A stretch of 64,000 nt of DNA, taken from positions 4,025,021 to 4,089,020 of the forward strand of contig NZ_CP011930.1 in NCBI RefSeq assembly GCF_001040945.1. The letters run 5' to 3'. Below, in pieces: positions 31,431 through 41,365 of the stretch. Made by a program: the position numbers and the translations under genes. Positions within the stretch are counted from its first letter, which is position 1; every line of letters begins with the position of its first letter. This DNA is from Herbaspirillum seropedicae (GTDB taxonomy: Bacteria; Pseudomonadota; Gammaproteobacteria; Burkholderiales; Burkholderiaceae_D). The notes beneath the pieces are model-generated. The model searched no databases and was not told the DNA's origin. It saw only the letters and a program-made list of their open reading frames with translations.

Positions 31431-32840
31431 TCAGACGATGCAGCGGGTGCGGTAGCACTGGCTGAACAGGCGGGTCGCTTCCAGCCCCGGCGGCAGATGA
31501 TGACAAGCAGGGCTCAATGGCGCCACCAAGGCGTCCAGCCCCGCGTCCAGGTGGGAAGGCGCCTCCTGGTGCGGCTGCTCCGGCTGCTCCGCCACGCCCT
31601 GGCGGCCGCGCGCCTGCGCGCGGAAGCTGGGCTGGCGGGGTGCGTCGTCCCAGCCGGTCTCGATCCATTCGCGGATGACCTGCTTTTCATAGCCATTGAA
31701 GACGCCGAACATCTCGCCGCCCGGCGCATCGATGAGTCGCCAGAAGCGGCTGTGTCCGGCCGGCTCGCCACGCAGGATCCATTTGCCCTGTTCCATCGCC
31801 GCCAGGAAATCGCGCATGCCCTCGGGGCGCTCCAGCCATTGATTGACGGTCTTGCCGCCAATGCGGCAGTAATCCGAATGCATCATCCGGCCAAAGGCGG
31901 CCTTGTCGGCCAGCACGCGTTGCACTTCCTGGTCCAGATCGAAGGAGCCGATCACGCCCAGCGTGCTCGCCCCCAGTTCATTGAGCAGGTAGCCGCGCCG
32001 CATGCGCTGCAGGAATTCTTCCCGGTCCGGCCATTGCGCGGCGGCCTCCAGGACTGCGTCGACGGCCTTGCGGGCGTGGCCGCTGGCGGCGTTATCGATG
32101 GTCACGTGCAGCGTGAAATAGTAGGGATCGATGCCGAGTTCGTTGAGTTCGTAGGCCGTGATCAGCAGGTGCAGCGGCAACTGCTCGTAACCCAGGTTGA
32201 AGCCGAACATCTCGGGAATGAATTCGTCGCCGTGCCAGCCCAGCGCCAGTTGCAGCGCTCCCTGCACATAGTGCGCCTGCGAGAGCCAGTCGGCCTGCTC
32301 GCAGCCATGGGCCTGCAGGAGACTGCGATACAGGCTCACGTGGTTCATGGCGACCTCGCCATCGCCCAGCTCTTCCAGATAGGTCAGGATCAGGGGACGA
32401 AACACCGGATCGCGCCAGTGCTTCACGGCGCTGTAGAGCCAAGCGCCATCGACCAGCTTGGTGGGCGCCACGCGCAGCAGGAAATTGAGCGCATGGGCGC
32501 GCCCCGAGAAATACTGGCGCGGCGCGCCGGCGCGGCGTTCCTGCAGATAGGCCTCATAGGCCACGCCAACCTGGGCGGCGCGGGCCTGCATCCAGGCGGC
32601 CATGTCCTGGCCCGCGGGGGGCAGCTCGCAGGGCAGCGCCTGCGTCGCCTCCAGCTGCGTCACCAGATAGCGGCGCGCCTGGGCCAACGCCGCCGCATCG
32701 GGCTCGGCCACATTCAACTGCGCATAGATGCGCGCCGGCAACAGCCCGGCGCCGTGGGGGTCGTGGTGGGGATCACTGTTGGGGTGATATCGGCGGGAAG
32801 CCGATGCGGCTGCCTGCATTTCTTCCAGGGTGGCTTGCAT
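31431..32840 (-). CDS. Haem-oxygenase-like iron-containing redox enzyme family protein
   Basis: A 469-residue protein started at the ATG at 32840 behind GAGGAAG; the frame continues upstream for 72 codons without coding character. The central region (about residues 130-300) fits the all-helical haem-oxygenase-like fold of the iron-containing redox enzyme family (PF14518), which includes di-iron oxygenases such as UndA and SznF-type domains. Candidate metal ligands are Glu162 and His167 (GDGEVAMNHVSLYRS), Glu210 or Glu219, and His245, Asp249 and His255 in TLHVTIDNAASGHARKAV. The N-terminal 20-30 residues and the Pro/Gln/Arg-rich stretch near 420-445 look disordered. No biosynthetic neighbours show the substrate. 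Confidence 0.8.
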   Translation of the reverse strand: MQATLEEMQAAASASRRYHPNSDPHHDPHGAGLLPARIYAQLNVAEPDAAALAQARRYLVTQLEATQALPCELPPAGQDMAAWMQARAAQVGVAYEAYLQERRAGAPRQYFSGRAHALNFLLRVAPTKLVDGAWLYSAVKHWRDPVFRPLILTYLEELGDGEVAMNHVSLYRSLLQAHGCEQADWLSQAHYVQGALQLALGWHGDEFIPEMFGFNLGYEQLPLHLLITAYELNELGIDPYYFTLHVTIDNAASGHARKAVDAVLEAAAQWPDREEFLQRMRRGYLLNELGASTLGVIGSFDLDQEVQRVLADKAAFGRMMHSDYCRIGGKTVNQWLERPEGMRDFLAAMEQGKWILRGEPAGHSRFWRLIDAPGGEMFGVFNGYEKQVIREWIETGWDDAPRQPSFRAQARGRQGVAEQPEQPHQEAPSHLDAGLDALVAPLSPACHHLPPGLEATRLFSQCYRTRCIV

Positions 32841-33040
32841 ACTTCCTCGCGCAAATGGACATTGCGCCCAGCATGCGATGTTCGCGCCGGCAGCGCTATC
32901 AGCCAGGGGCCAGCGCTGCTGTCGGAGAACGCCGCCATCCGGGTAGGACGACGGGACTGCCAAGGCGGCGGCGCCTGTCAGAGGGGCGGCCAGCGCCGAA
33001 AGGATTGTCTTGGCCGGGCAGATATCCGATAATCGCGGCC

Positions 33041-33289
33041 ATGAACGATACCGCACAACGCCCCAGCTTCCCCGACCGCCTCTCGGTCGATCCGCGCAGC
33101 CCGCATTACGTCGCCGCCATCTTTGAATTCGACGTGGGCATCAAGCTCAATGGCAAGGAATTCAACAACGTCAGCGAATACTGCATCAGCGAAGGCTGGA
33201 TCAAGATTCCCGCCGGCCGCGCGCTGGACCGCAAGGGCAATCCGATGATGACCAAGCTCAAGGGCCAGGTCGAACCGTTCTATCGCTGA
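33041..33289 (+). CDS. DUF3297 family protein
   Basis: An 82-residue protein begun at the ATG at 33041. The upstream part of the open frame (from 32804) overlaps the divergent haem-oxygenase-like gene and is ignored. The sequence has the features of DUF3297: DRLSVDPRSPHYVAAIFEFD at the start, IKLNGKEFNNVSEYCISEGW in the middle and a C-terminal KGNPMMTKLKGQVEPFYR. It is small, soluble and widespread in proteobacteria; the function is not known. A terminator follows at 33317. It stands as a single-gene unit. Confidence 0.88.
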   Translation: MNDTAQRPSFPDRLSVDPRSPHYVAAIFEFDVGIKLNGKEFNNVSEYCISEGWIKIPAGRALDRKGNPMMTKLKGQVEPFYR

Positions 33290-33316
33290 TCCGCCTTACT
33301 CCGCACTGTCACCCAG

Positions 33317-33343
33317 AGGCCCGCATTTTCGTGCGGGCCTTTT
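33317..33343 (+). terminator. Intrinsic terminator of the DUF3297 gene
   Basis: AGGCCCGCA (33317-33325) pairs with TGCGGGCCT (33332-33340), followed by TTT and then CTCTT. It lies 27 bp after the stop codon. Confidence 0.85.
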
Positions 33344-33432
33344 CTCTTAGCGGCAACATTGTCTGTCTGCCAAGCTGCGCACGCAAAACGACCCGCGCGA
33401 GAAGCGTCTTCCTTCCAGGCAAGGGCCACGTA

Positions 33433-34035
33433 TCAGGCTGCCGAGGCATCCCTACGCCGCCGCGCCAGTATCACCCCCAACAGTCCGATCCCCAGCATGG
33501 CGCTGGAGGCTGGTTCGGGGACCTCAGCCTGACGCGAACTGACAGTCAGGACCGGGGTGACGGAGTGCAGCTCCTGACCACGGGAAGGAGCCGGATGCGC
33601 GCGCAGTTGCAGCTCCACAATGGGGTTGCGCGACCAGTCGATGGCGCGCAGGGCGGCGTTGAGGTCGCTCAATTTGCTCACCGAGGTCCGATAGTCCTGC
33701 AGCGGTTGCCTCGTTCCCTCCCGCACGCCCTCTGCGAAGGTATCGGTCCATAGATTCCGGTTACCCTGCCTGAGGGCGACGTACAGATAATTGGACGCCG
33801 GATCAGAGGCTCCCCAGCCCTGGTCAAAGGTGCGGGAGCGGCCAGTTACAGCTGTGAAAGTCCGGATTCCCGGCGTGATGAAAACACCCAGCACGCGCTC
33901 ATCCTTGATTCCTCGGGAAGCACTGCGATCGTAACGGTCCACCGTAGCGGACTGCGTAACGATGGTCGCCGATGCGCAGGTGCTGAAAGCGGCCAGAAAC
34001 GCCAGGCTGGCAAAGGTGCTTTTGAACGAAGACAT
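33433..34035 (-). CDS. PEP-CTERM sorting domain protein, unknown function
   Basis: A 200-residue exported protein begun at the ATG at 34035. It has a signal peptide (MSSFKSTFASLAFLAAFSTC, ending near ASA) and a C-terminal PEP-CTERM signal: the VPEPASS tripeptide motif, a hydrophobic helix (AMLGIGLLGVILA) and a basic RRRR tail. The signal is recognised by an exosortase (EpsH/XrtA family), which cuts and anchors the protein at the surface or in exopolysaccharide. No exosortase gene is in the window. The mature domain (about residues 25-170) has no recognised fold. The ribosome site is weak. Confidence 0.88.
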   Translation of the reverse strand: MSSFKSTFASLAFLAAFSTCASATIVTQSATVDRYDRSASRGIKDERVLGVFITPGIRTFTAVTGRSRTFDQGWGASDPASNYLYVALRQGNRNLWTDTFAEGVREGTRQPLQDYRTSVSKLSDLNAALRAIDWSRNPIVELQLRAHPAPSRGQELHSVTPVLTVSSRQAEVPEPASSAMLGIGLLGVILARRRRDASAA

Positions 34036-34377
34036 GTTGGTTTTCTCAAAGAGTATTGACGGGGATGGCGGTGTGGCGATGGATATCTTCACGCATAAAA
34101 CATGCCATTCAAACAAGCTCTTTGAAAATCAGCTACTTGTCTTTTCGGGCCTCTGCACTCCTGCCCATCATGTAATATTCTCCGACAGTAACATCTGTTA
34201 CCATTTTTATGATGTCTTCCACAAGCCTTTACCGGTGGGGTTTTGCGTCACTTCCCTATTTTTATGATGCATTTCAAAAAACAGGTTTTATTAGAAAAGT
34301 GGACCACCACGGCATTTCCTGAAGAGACCTGCTGCGCCTGATTTCCGCTTCGGCAATGCAGGCGCAGTCGAGGTTTT
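34036..34377. other. AT-rich spacer upstream of the PEP-CTERM gene
   Basis: This 342-bp spacer is more AT-rich than its surroundings and lies between two leftward genes. It contains a GTAACATCTGTTAC dyad at 34188-34201, two copies of ATTTTTATGATG at 34203-34214 and 34258-34269, and a hairpin at 34332-34367. It should hold the PEP-CTERM promoter; no sigma54 site was found. Confidence 0.5.
34332..34367 (-). terminator. Possible 3' hairpin of the second MCP gene
   Basis: CTGCGCCTG (34332-34340) and CAGGCGCAG (34359-34367) form a 9-bp stem, 10 bp beyond the MCP stop in the leftward direction. The following bases are not T-rich in that direction, while a TTTTTT lies on the other side. It is a weak terminator candidate or an mRNA end stabiliser. 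Confidence 0.35.
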
Positions 34378-36318
34378 TTACACTGTCACGGCGCGCTGCC
34401 CCAGGCGGAATACTGCCACCGCCTGCACCAGTTCCCGCGCCTGGCCGGACAAGCTGATGGCCGCTGCCGCGCTTTCTTCGACCAGGGCGGCATTCTGCTG
34501 CGTGGTGGTGTCCATCTGGGTGACGGCCTGGCCGACCTGGGCAATCCCCGTATTCTGCTCGGCGGTGGCGGCGTTGATGCCGACCATGATGTCGCTGACG
34601 CGGCGAATCGAGGTCACGATCTCTTCCATGGTCTTGCCGGCCTGGTCGGCCAGTTGGGTGCCCTGCCCCACCTGCTCGACGCTGGCGGTGATCAGTTCCT
34701 TGATCTCGCGCGCAGCGGTCGCCGAACGCTGGGCCAGGCTGCGCACTTCGGTGGCGACCACGGCGAAGCCGCGTCCTTGCTCACCTGCGCGCGCCGCTTC
34801 CACGGCGGCGTTGAGGGCCAGGATATTGGTCTGGAAGGCGATGCCGTCGATGACGCCGATGATGTCGCTGATGCGATCCGAACTGGCATGCAGCCCCTGC
34901 ATGGTCTGCACCACCTGCTGCACCACCTGGCCACCCTGACCGGCCACGTGCGCGGCCTCACGCGCGAGGTCACCGGCCTGGCGCGCGCCGTCGGCATTCT
35001 GCGCTACGGTCGACCCCAGTTCTTCCATCGAAGCGGCGGTCTGTTGCAGGGCGCTGGCCTGTTCCTCGGTGCGCTTGCTCAGATCGGCATTGCCCTGCGC
35101 AATCTGCGCGCTGGCCGTGGCCACGCTCTCGGAATTGCTGCGCACGCTGCTGACCACCGTGCTCAGGCGGGCGGTCATGGCCTGCATCGCGGTGAGCAGG
35201 CGTGCCACTTCATCGCTGCCGTTGATCTGCACATGCTGGGTCAGGTCGCCCGCAGAGATCGCTTCGGTCAGGCGCACGGCGTCGTTGATGGCGCTGGTGG
35301 TAGCGCGGGTGATGGCCACCATCACCCACAGGGCGGCCGCGGCCAGCAGGCCCAGCAGCGCGCACAGCATCAGCAGCTCATTGCGTACGCGCGGAATCTT
35401 GGCTTGCAGCTCATCGCGCATCAGGTCGAAGGAAGCATTGACCAGCACGAACTGGGTATCGATGATGCGCGTCATCGTGGCGACCCATTCAGGCGCCGGC
35501 ATGCTCAGGTTGTCGGCGCGGATGATGGCGCTGTCGGCCAGCTTGAAGCCTTCTTCGGCGGCCTTCAGGGCCTCGGCTCGGGCGCGTTCCAGATTGGCCG
35601 GCAAGGCATGCCGGCCAGCCGCCAGCGTCAGCGACTTGCGCGCGCTGTCATAACTGCGGCGGGCGCGATCGGCCAGGTTTTCCAGACGGGCGCGCTCTTC
35701 CGCGCTGGCTTGGCCTCGGCCCAGCATGACCGCACCGCGCGCCCGGGTCTGGCCCAGTGCTTCGGTCAGTTGCGGCAGTTCGTTCATCACGGCGCGCTGC
35801 ACGTAGAAGAGCGCTGCTTCGGCCTCCAGCGCCAGGCCGGAGCTGTTGGCCAGTTGATCGATGAGGTCGAGCTCGAGGGCGATCAGTTCTGCGTGCTGCA
35901 GGTTGCTCTGGGCGCCGGTGATGGCCTTGGAGGAGACGGCCTGCGCCAGTGCGCGCCACTGCGAAGCGACGCGTTCCAGCGATTCCATCAGCTCCTTGTC
36001 CTGCAGCGGCAGGATGCCGGTGCGTACACGTTCCAGCGTGGCCTCCACCTGCTTCTGGCGCTCGGCGCGGTCAGCTGCGCCTGCATTGGTGTCGGAAAGA
36101 TAGAGCGCCGACAGGCCGCGATGCTGCTGCATCTGCTTGAGCATCAGCAGCAGATCGCGCCCCGGCTCCACCGCCAGCTGCTCGCGCTCGGCGATGGCCA
36201 GGTCTTGCAGGTTGCTACGCACCAGCAAGGTGGTCGGAACGATGAACAGGAGAAAAGCGAGTGCGCCGATCAGGGCGAACTTGCGTGAGAATCGGAGATG
36301 ATTGATCAAGGAGCGCAT
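34378..36318 (-). CDS. Methyl-accepting chemotaxis protein with NIT-type sensor
   Basis: A 646-residue chemoreceptor. The first membrane helix is near residues 14-34, followed by a large helical periplasmic region of about 270 residues with [18 protein letters not shown], the signature of the NIT (nitrate/nitrite-sensing) domain family. A second membrane helix lies near 315-338 ([20 protein letters not shown]). A HAMP domain and the signalling domain follow, with the conserved tip [20 protein letters not shown]. The C-terminus (RLGQRAVTV) lacks a CheR-binding pentapeptide. It may sense nitrate, nitrite or another small ion, but that is not shown. The gene stands alone on this strand. Confidence 0.94.
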   Translation of the reverse strand: MRSLINHLRFSRKFALIGALAFLLFIVPTTLLVRSNLQDLAIAEREQLAVEPGRDLLLMLKQMQQHRGLSALYLSDTNAGAADRAERQKQVEATLERVRTGILPLQDKELMESLERVASQWRALAQAVSSKAITGAQSNLQHAELIALELDLIDQLANSSGLALEAEAALFYVQRAVMNELPQLTEALGQTRARGAVMLGRGQASAEERARLENLADRARRSYDSARKSLTLAAGRHALPANLERARAEALKAAEEGFKLADSAIIRADNLSMPAPEWVATMTRIIDTQFVLVNASFDLMRDELQAKIPRVRNELLMLCALLGLLAAAALWVMVAITRATTSAINDAVRLTEAISAGDLTQHVQINGSDEVARLLTAMQAMTARLSTVVSSVRSNSESVATASAQIAQGNADLSKRTEEQASALQQTAASMEELGSTVAQNADGARQAGDLAREAAHVAGQGGQVVQQVVQTMQGLHASSDRISDIIGVIDGIAFQTNILALNAAVEAARAGEQGRGFAVVATEVRSLAQRSATAAREIKELITASVEQVGQGTQLADQAGKTMEEIVTSIRRVSDIMVGINAATAEQNTGIAQVGQAVTQMDTTTQQNAALVEESAAAAISLSGQARELVQAVAVFRLGQRAVTV

Positions 36319-36639
36319 GGGCTTGTTCTTTGAATTAGGTGGAGGATCGTCATTGATCCCTGTGATGGTTTGCCCGCCAGCGCTTCGTTACGCTGCCGAT
36401 CCGCACCGTTGCGAATCTTGTAGAGCGGCAATTCTAATGAGGCTGCGTTTTTTTTCTAACTGATTTCGTTCGCGACGCGGCTTTGTTGTTGTTTAATTCC
36501 GACCGTCTCGCCTCGGCAGAGCTCATCCGCAGAAACACGAGTATTCACAGAGTCCGTGGACAGGACGCGAGTTCCCAGATGCGCCGATTAAATTTCCCGA
36601 CGGCACAAAACACACCAAACCTCATACCGATCACGGTGC
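36319..36639. other. Spacer between the MCP and the solute-binding protein
   Basis: This 321-bp gene-free stretch includes the MCP promoter region. I see no sigma28-type flagellar promoter and no strong repeat. The frame at 36483-36752 overlaps the 3' end of the binding protein gene and is not coding. Confidence 0.5.
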
Positions 36640-37437
36640 TTAACGCAAGGGGGGAATGGCCGCAGTGGACTCGATGCGCAGATCGGTTTCGAATTTTTGC
36701 AGCACCGCGCGCAGCTCGCCGCGTTTTTGCATCGTTTCCAGTTGGGCGTTGATGCGCGCCAGGTGCTTGATGCAGGGACTGGCCTTGCTCAGGGCCAGAT
36801 AGTTGTCAGTTTCACTGACGAAGGGACGCAAGGGCATGAAGCGGTCTTGCTGCTGCGTCTGGTTCAGATAGATCATGCCGCTGTAATAGCCGGTGAGGAG
36901 ATAGTCGATCCGTCCCGAATCGAGCTTGGTGAAATTCATGTAAGTCTTTTGCGCGGTCTCGATGATCAGGTTGTCGCGCATGAACTCATCGAAGCCGCCG
37001 CCGAACTGGTTGCCCAGCGTGATGGCGCCACGCTTGCCGACCAGATCTTTCCAGCCGCCATAGGCGAAGCGGCGGTCACGGGCGACGAAGACCGCAATGG
37101 GATTGACGAACAGCGGTACCGAGGTAAAGGCCAGGTATTGCTGGCGTTCGGGCGTTATCTTGAGCGAGGCGATCATGGCGACTTCGCCACTCTCTGCGGC
37201 CTTGAGCACGCGGTGGAAGGGACCGACGTAGCGCACCTCGAAAGGAATGTTCAAGGCCTCCAGCGCGCGGGTGGCGATCTCGATACTGGCGCCGGTGAGG
37301 TGCTTGCCGTCATACCAGTGCAAGGGGGCGTAATCGGAATCGGCCGACACCACCAGCCTGGTGCATTCGGCCGCGCCGGCGGCAGGTGCGATCATGACGG
37401 CCAGCGACAGTGCGTAAGCGGACAGCAGTTTGAACAT
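36640..37437 (-). CDS. Periplasmic solute-binding protein (SBP_bac_3 family)
   Basis: A 265-residue protein begun at the ATG at 37437 behind a GGGGGGAGGGACC site. It has a signal peptide (MFKLLSAYALSLAVMIAPAA, cleavage near GAA-EC). The mature part has the two-lobe family 3 pattern: LVVSADSDYAPLHWYDGKHL and GASIEIATRALEALNIPFEV, then GEVAMIASLKITPERQQYLA. The family binds polar amino acids and similar small molecules, either for an ABC importer or as a sensor. No permease or ATPase gene is near, so it is an orphan. It is divergent from rarD. Confidence 0.88.
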   Translation of the reverse strand: MFKLLSAYALSLAVMIAPAAGAAECTRLVVSADSDYAPLHWYDGKHLTGASIEIATRALEALNIPFEVRYVGPFHRVLKAAESGEVAMIASLKITPERQQYLAFTSVPLFVNPIAVFVARDRRFAYGGWKDLVGKRGAITLGNQFGGGFDEFMRDNLIIETAQKTYMNFTKLDSGRIDYLLTGYYSGMIYLNQTQQQDRFMPLRPFVSETDNYLALSKASPCIKHLARINAQLETMQKRGELRAVLQKFETDLRIESTAAIPPLR

Positions 37438-37683
37438 GGTCCCTCCCCCCGTATCGGTTTGCTTGTAATCGCGCTGTGATCGCAATTCTGCAATATCGTT
37501 CTGCTGCCAAGCATAACCCTGTTTGGCGCGACAGGCCAAACCGGATATCGACCTTCGTGCTTGCTGCGATCAATCTCTCCACGAGGCCAGACCCACCCGT
37601 TCGGCCTGCTTGCCCTAGAATGGCGCTTTTTGCCTGCGCGGGAACCCATCCGCCCGGACCACCGTACACACTGGATCTGCGTA

Positions 37684-38586
37684 ATGTCTGCAATGCATCA
37701 TCACGAAATCGGCCGCGGCGTCGGCCTGTCGGTACTGGCCTCGGCGCTGTTCGCGCTGCTCTCCGGCTATACCCGCCTGCTGGCGCCGCTGGACGGCAAT
37801 GACATCTTCGGCTGGCGCATCCTGGCCACTGCCGTGGCGGTGCTGGCGCTGATCGCCTGGCGCGGCCAGTTGTCGCGCCTGCGGGCGGCCTGCGCCGAGC
37901 TGCTGGGCAGCCCGGGGCGTTGCCTGCTGCTCCTGCTGATGGCGGCTCTGCTGGGTTTCCAGCAATGGCTGTTCCTGTGGGGCTCGGTCAATGGCCAGGC
38001 GCTGGAGGTGTCGCTGGGCTATTTCCTGTTGCCGCTGTCGATGGTGCTGGTGGGCCGCCTGCTCTATGGCGAACGGCTCAACCTGCTGCAGCGGCTGGCG
38101 GTGCTGCTGGCCTGCATCGGCGTGGCGCATGAGATCTGGATGACGCGCAGCTTTTCCTGGCCCACCCTGGCCGTGGCGCTGGGCTATCCCCCCTATTTCA
38201 TCCTGCGCCGACGCCTGCAGCTGGACTCGCTGATGATCTTCGCGGTCGAATTGCTGATCCTGGCGTTGCCCGCCCTGATCGCCGTGGCGCTCGGGGACAC
38301 GCTGGCCACTACCCTGCGCACCCCGGCCATGCTGTTGCTGCTGCCTGGCCTGGGGCTGCTGAGCATGGTGGCGCTGGCCTGCTATCTGCGGGCCGGCAAG
38401 CTCTTGCCGATGGGGCTCTTCGGCGTGCTGGGCTATGTCGAGCCGATCTTGCTGGTGCTGGTCGCCATCGCCGTGCTGGGGGAGTCGCTACCCCTGGCGC
38501 AATTGGGCACCTATGTGCCGATCTGGCTGGCGGTGCTGCTTACTGCTATGCACAGTGCCAAGTTGATGCGACAAACGCCGCGCTAG
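37684..38586 (+). CDS. rarD: EamA family permease RarD
   Basis: A 300-residue inner-membrane protein with ten predicted helices of the drug/metabolite transporter superfamily. The start at 37684 (MSAMHHHEIGRGVG) is chosen because codons upstream, from 37561, have no coding character. RarD features are the early GRGVGLSVLASALFALLSGY helix, then NGQALEVSLGYFLLPLSMVL and a C-terminal LGYVEPILLVLVAIAVLGE. The substrate of RarD is not established in any organism I know of. The gene is divergent from the solute-binding protein gene and 124 bp upstream of the cyclase gene. Confidence 0.88.
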   Translation: MSAMHHHEIGRGVGLSVLASALFALLSGYTRLLAPLDGNDIFGWRILATAVAVLALIAWRGQLSRLRAACAELLGSPGRCLLLLLMAALLGFQQWLFLWGSVNGQALEVSLGYFLLPLSMVLVGRLLYGERLNLLQRLAVLLACIGVAHEIWMTRSFSWPTLAVALGYPPYFILRRRLQLDSLMIFAVELLILALPALIAVALGDTLATTLRTPAMLLLLPGLGLLSMVALACYLRAGKLLPMGLFGVLGYVEPILLVLVAIAVLGESLPLAQLGTYVPIWLAVLLTAMHSAKLMRQTPR

Positions 38587-38710
38587 CCGCCAAACAAGGC
38601 GGCTTTTCGCGATCTCTTCGCGGCGCTGACGCCCTCGCCTTCTTCCTATACTGGCTTCAAGGCGGCTCCCTGGAGAGGGAGACCGGTCACCTGGAGGGGG
38701 AGAAAACCAT

Positions 38711-40288
38711 ATGCATCCGCTACTGGCAAAAGCGGGCTCGCACGCGCGTCATTCGGTCGCGCGGCGGGCCCGGCTGTTTGTCGTCCTGATCTGTGCCGCC
38801 ATCGCCGGTGGCCACCTGTGGCAAAGCATGACGGCGCGGGGAGTGCAACTGGAAAACAACCGCAGCTATTCCGGCAACGTCGCCAAGGCGCTGGCGCGCC
38901 ATGCCTACGATGTGTTGCAGGCCACCGACGGACTGCTGCTGGACATGAGCGACCGCATCGACAGCGTCGGCATTGCCCACGCCCGCCTGGTGGACCTGAT
39001 GCCGATGCTGCGCCGGCTCTCCTCCGAGATGCCCCAGCTTGATGGGCTGTATGTCTTTGATGAACACGGCAAGCGCTTGCTGACCTCTTCCGCACCGCCC
39101 CTGGCGCCCGCCAACAACAGCGACCGCGACTATTTCATCTGGCATCGCGACCATGATGACGTCGGCCCGCACGTCGGAAAAGCCTTGCTCAGCCGCAGCA
39201 CGGGGCGCTGGATCATCCCCATGTCGCGCCGGCTCAATCATCCGGATGGCAGCTTCGCGGGCGTGCTGCTGGCCACGCTGGATATCAACCACTTCAACCA
39301 GTTGTACCGCACCGTGGAGATCGGCAAGGGCGGCTCCATCGCACTGCTGCTGCGCGATGGCACGCTGCTGACCCGGATGCCCTTCGATCCCGGCTACATC
39401 AATCGCGACTTCAGCCAGGGACGGCTGTTCCTGGAAGGCTTGCCGCACAGTCCGTTCGGCTACCTGGAGGTGGTGTCGCCACTGGATGCGCGGCAGCGCT
39501 TCCTGTCCTACCAGGCCGTGGACAAGTATCCGCTGGTGCTGGTGGTCACGCTGGCGCGCGAAGAGGCGCTGGCTGACTGGAAACAGCAGACCTTCGTCTA
39601 TGGCGCGGCCGTGCTGCTGTTGCTGGCCATCATCGGGGTCTTTGGCTGGCGTCTGGTCGGCCAGATCGAATTGCGCCTGCGCGCCGAAGACCGGGCCTTG
39701 CAGGCCATGGGTGAATTGCAGATGGCCAACCATCGGCTGGAAATGCTGGCGCATCAGGATGGACTGACGGGGCTGGCCAACCGGCGTCACCTGGATACCA
39801 TGCTGGAGACCGAGTTCAAGCGGGCCGAACGCAGTGGCGCGGCGCTCGCGCTGATCATGATCGATGTCGATTTCTTCAAGCAGTACAACGATCTCTATGG
39901 CCACCAGGCCGGCGATGAATGCCTGCGCCGCGTAGCGGGCGTGCTCAAGGAGCGGCAGCGACGGCCCGGCGACCTGGCGGCGCGCTATGGCGGCGAGGAA
40001 ATGGCGATGCTGCTGCCGGGCACGGACGCCGAGGGCGCCTGCGCGGTGGCCGAGAAACTGCGGGCAGGCATCCAGGCGCTGGAACTGCCCCATCGCGGCA
40101 ATCCGGTCGGGGTGGTGACGGTGAGCGTGGGCGTGTGTGCGCTGGAACTGCTGCCCAGCGCTGCGCGCTCGGTGCAGGCGTTGCTGGGCGCTGCCGATGC
40201 CGCCCTCTACGAAGCCAAGCACGAGGGACGCAACCAGGTCCGCCTGGCCGCGCCAATGAAAACGGCGCCCTCGGGCGCCGTGTCCTAG
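38711..40288 (+). CDS. Membrane-bound diguanylate cyclase with periplasmic sensor
   Basis: A 525-residue protein starting at 38711 behind GGAGGGGGAG. A first membrane helix lies at about residues 20-38, a periplasmic Cache/PDC-type sensor at about 40-285 (WIIPMSRRLNHPDGSFAGVL), and a second helix near 298-317. The C-terminal GGDEF domain has the intact catalytic motif GGEEM and, five residues before it, RPGD, an RxxD inhibitory site. It should therefore convert two GTP to cyclic di-GMP and be subject to product inhibition. The sensed ligand is unknown. Confidence 0.93.
   Translation: MHPLLAKAGSHARHSVARRARLFVVLICAAIAGGHLWQSMTARGVQLENNRSYSGNVAKALARHAYDVLQATDGLLLDMSDRIDSVGIAHARLVDLMPMLRRLSSEMPQLDGLYVFDEHGKRLLTSSAPPLAPANNSDRDYFIWHRDHDDVGPHVGKALLSRSTGRWIIPMSRRLNHPDGSFAGVLLATLDINHFNQLYRTVEIGKGGSIALLLRDGTLLTRMPFDPGYINRDFSQGRLFLEGLPHSPFGYLEVVSPLDARQRFLSYQAVDKYPLVLVVTLAREEALADWKQQTFVYGAAVLLLLAIIGVFGWRLVGQIELRLRAEDRALQAMGELQMANHRLEMLAHQDGLTGLANRRHLDTMLETEFKRAERSGAALALIMIDVDFFKQYNDLYGHQAGDECLRRVAGVLKERQRRPGDLAARYGGEEMAMLLPGTDAEGACAVAEKLRAGIQALELPHRGNPVGVVTVSVGVCALELLPSAARSVQALLGAADAALYEAKHEGRNQVRLAAPMKTAPSGAVS
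40259..40281 (-). terminator. Intrinsic terminator of fbp inside the cyclase 3' end
   Basis: Read leftward, ACGGCGCC (40281-40274) pairs with GGCGCCGT (40269-40262) around CGAG, followed by a T-run (40262-40259). It is 24 bp beyond the fbp stop codon and overlaps the last codons of the convergent cyclase gene. Confidence 0.75.
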
Positions 40289-40304
40289 GGCGGCTGATTG
40301 CAGC

Positions 40305-41306
40305 TTATTGCTGGTGGTAGGAAGTCACCAGGTCCACTTCATTCTTGGAACCCAGGAACACCGCCACGCGCTGGTGCAGCTTTTCCGGCTGGATGTCGAG
40401 GATGCGCCGGGTGCCATCGGTGGCCGCGCCGCCGGCCTGCTCGACGATGAAGGCCATGGGGTTGGCTTCATACATCAGGCGCAGCTTGCCGGGCTTGTTG
40501 GGTTCGCGGGCGTCGGCCGGGTACATGAAGATGCCGCCACGATTGAGGATGCGATGCACGTCGGCCACCATGGAGGCGATCCAGCGCATGTTGAAATCCT
40601 TGCCGCGCACACCGGTGGAACCGGCCAGCATTTCATCCACATAGCGCTTGACCGGCGGGAACCAGTGACGCTGGTTGGAGGCGTTGATGGCGAATTCCTT
40701 GGTGTCTTCGGGAATCTTGATGTCCTTCTGGGTCAGCACCCAGGCGCCCATTTCGCGGTCCAGGGTGAAGCAGTGCACGCCGTCGCCAGTGGTCAGCACC
40801 AGCACGGTCTGCGGGCCATACACGGCGTAGCCGGCGGCGACCTGCCTGGTGCCGGGCTGCATGAAGTCCTGCTCGGTCGGCTCGGTCATGCCCTCGGGCG
40901 CCTTGAGCACCGAGAAGATGGTGCCGATGGAGACGTTGACGTCGATGTTGGAAGAGCCATCCAGCGGATCGAACATCAACAGGTATTCGCCCTTGGGATA
41001 ACGGTTGGGAATACGGTGGATGGTTTCCATTTCCTCGGAAGCCATGGCCGCCAGGTGCCCGCCCCATTCGTTGGCTTCCAGCAGGATCTCGTTGGAGATC
41101 ACATCGAGCTTCTTCTGCACTTCGCCCTGCACGTTCTCGCTGCCGGCGCTGCCCAGCACCTCGCCCAGCGCGCCCTTGCCGACGGCGTGCGAGATCGACT
41201 TGCAGGCGCGGCCCACGACTTCGATCAAGAGGCGCAGTTCGGACGGGATCTTGTTGTGCAAGCGCTGCTGCTCGATCAGGTGTTGCGTAAGACTGATGCG
41301 TTTCAT
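40305..41306 (-). CDS. fbp: Fructose-1,6-bisphosphatase class I
   Basis: A 333-residue cytosolic enzyme of gluconeogenesis that hydrolyses fructose 1,6-bisphosphate to fructose 6-phosphate. The start at 41306 has AAGGAAG upstream. The metal-binding loop [20 protein letters not shown] is intact, as are [15 protein letters not shown] and [20 protein letters not shown]. The length and order are those of the class I enzyme. It is 59 bp downstream of pepN and may be co-transcribed. A terminator follows. Confidence 0.97.
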
Positions 41307-41365
41307 GATGGTCTTCCTTGCCTATCGGATGGTAAAAATATAAACAATATAAAAAATATCGATGA

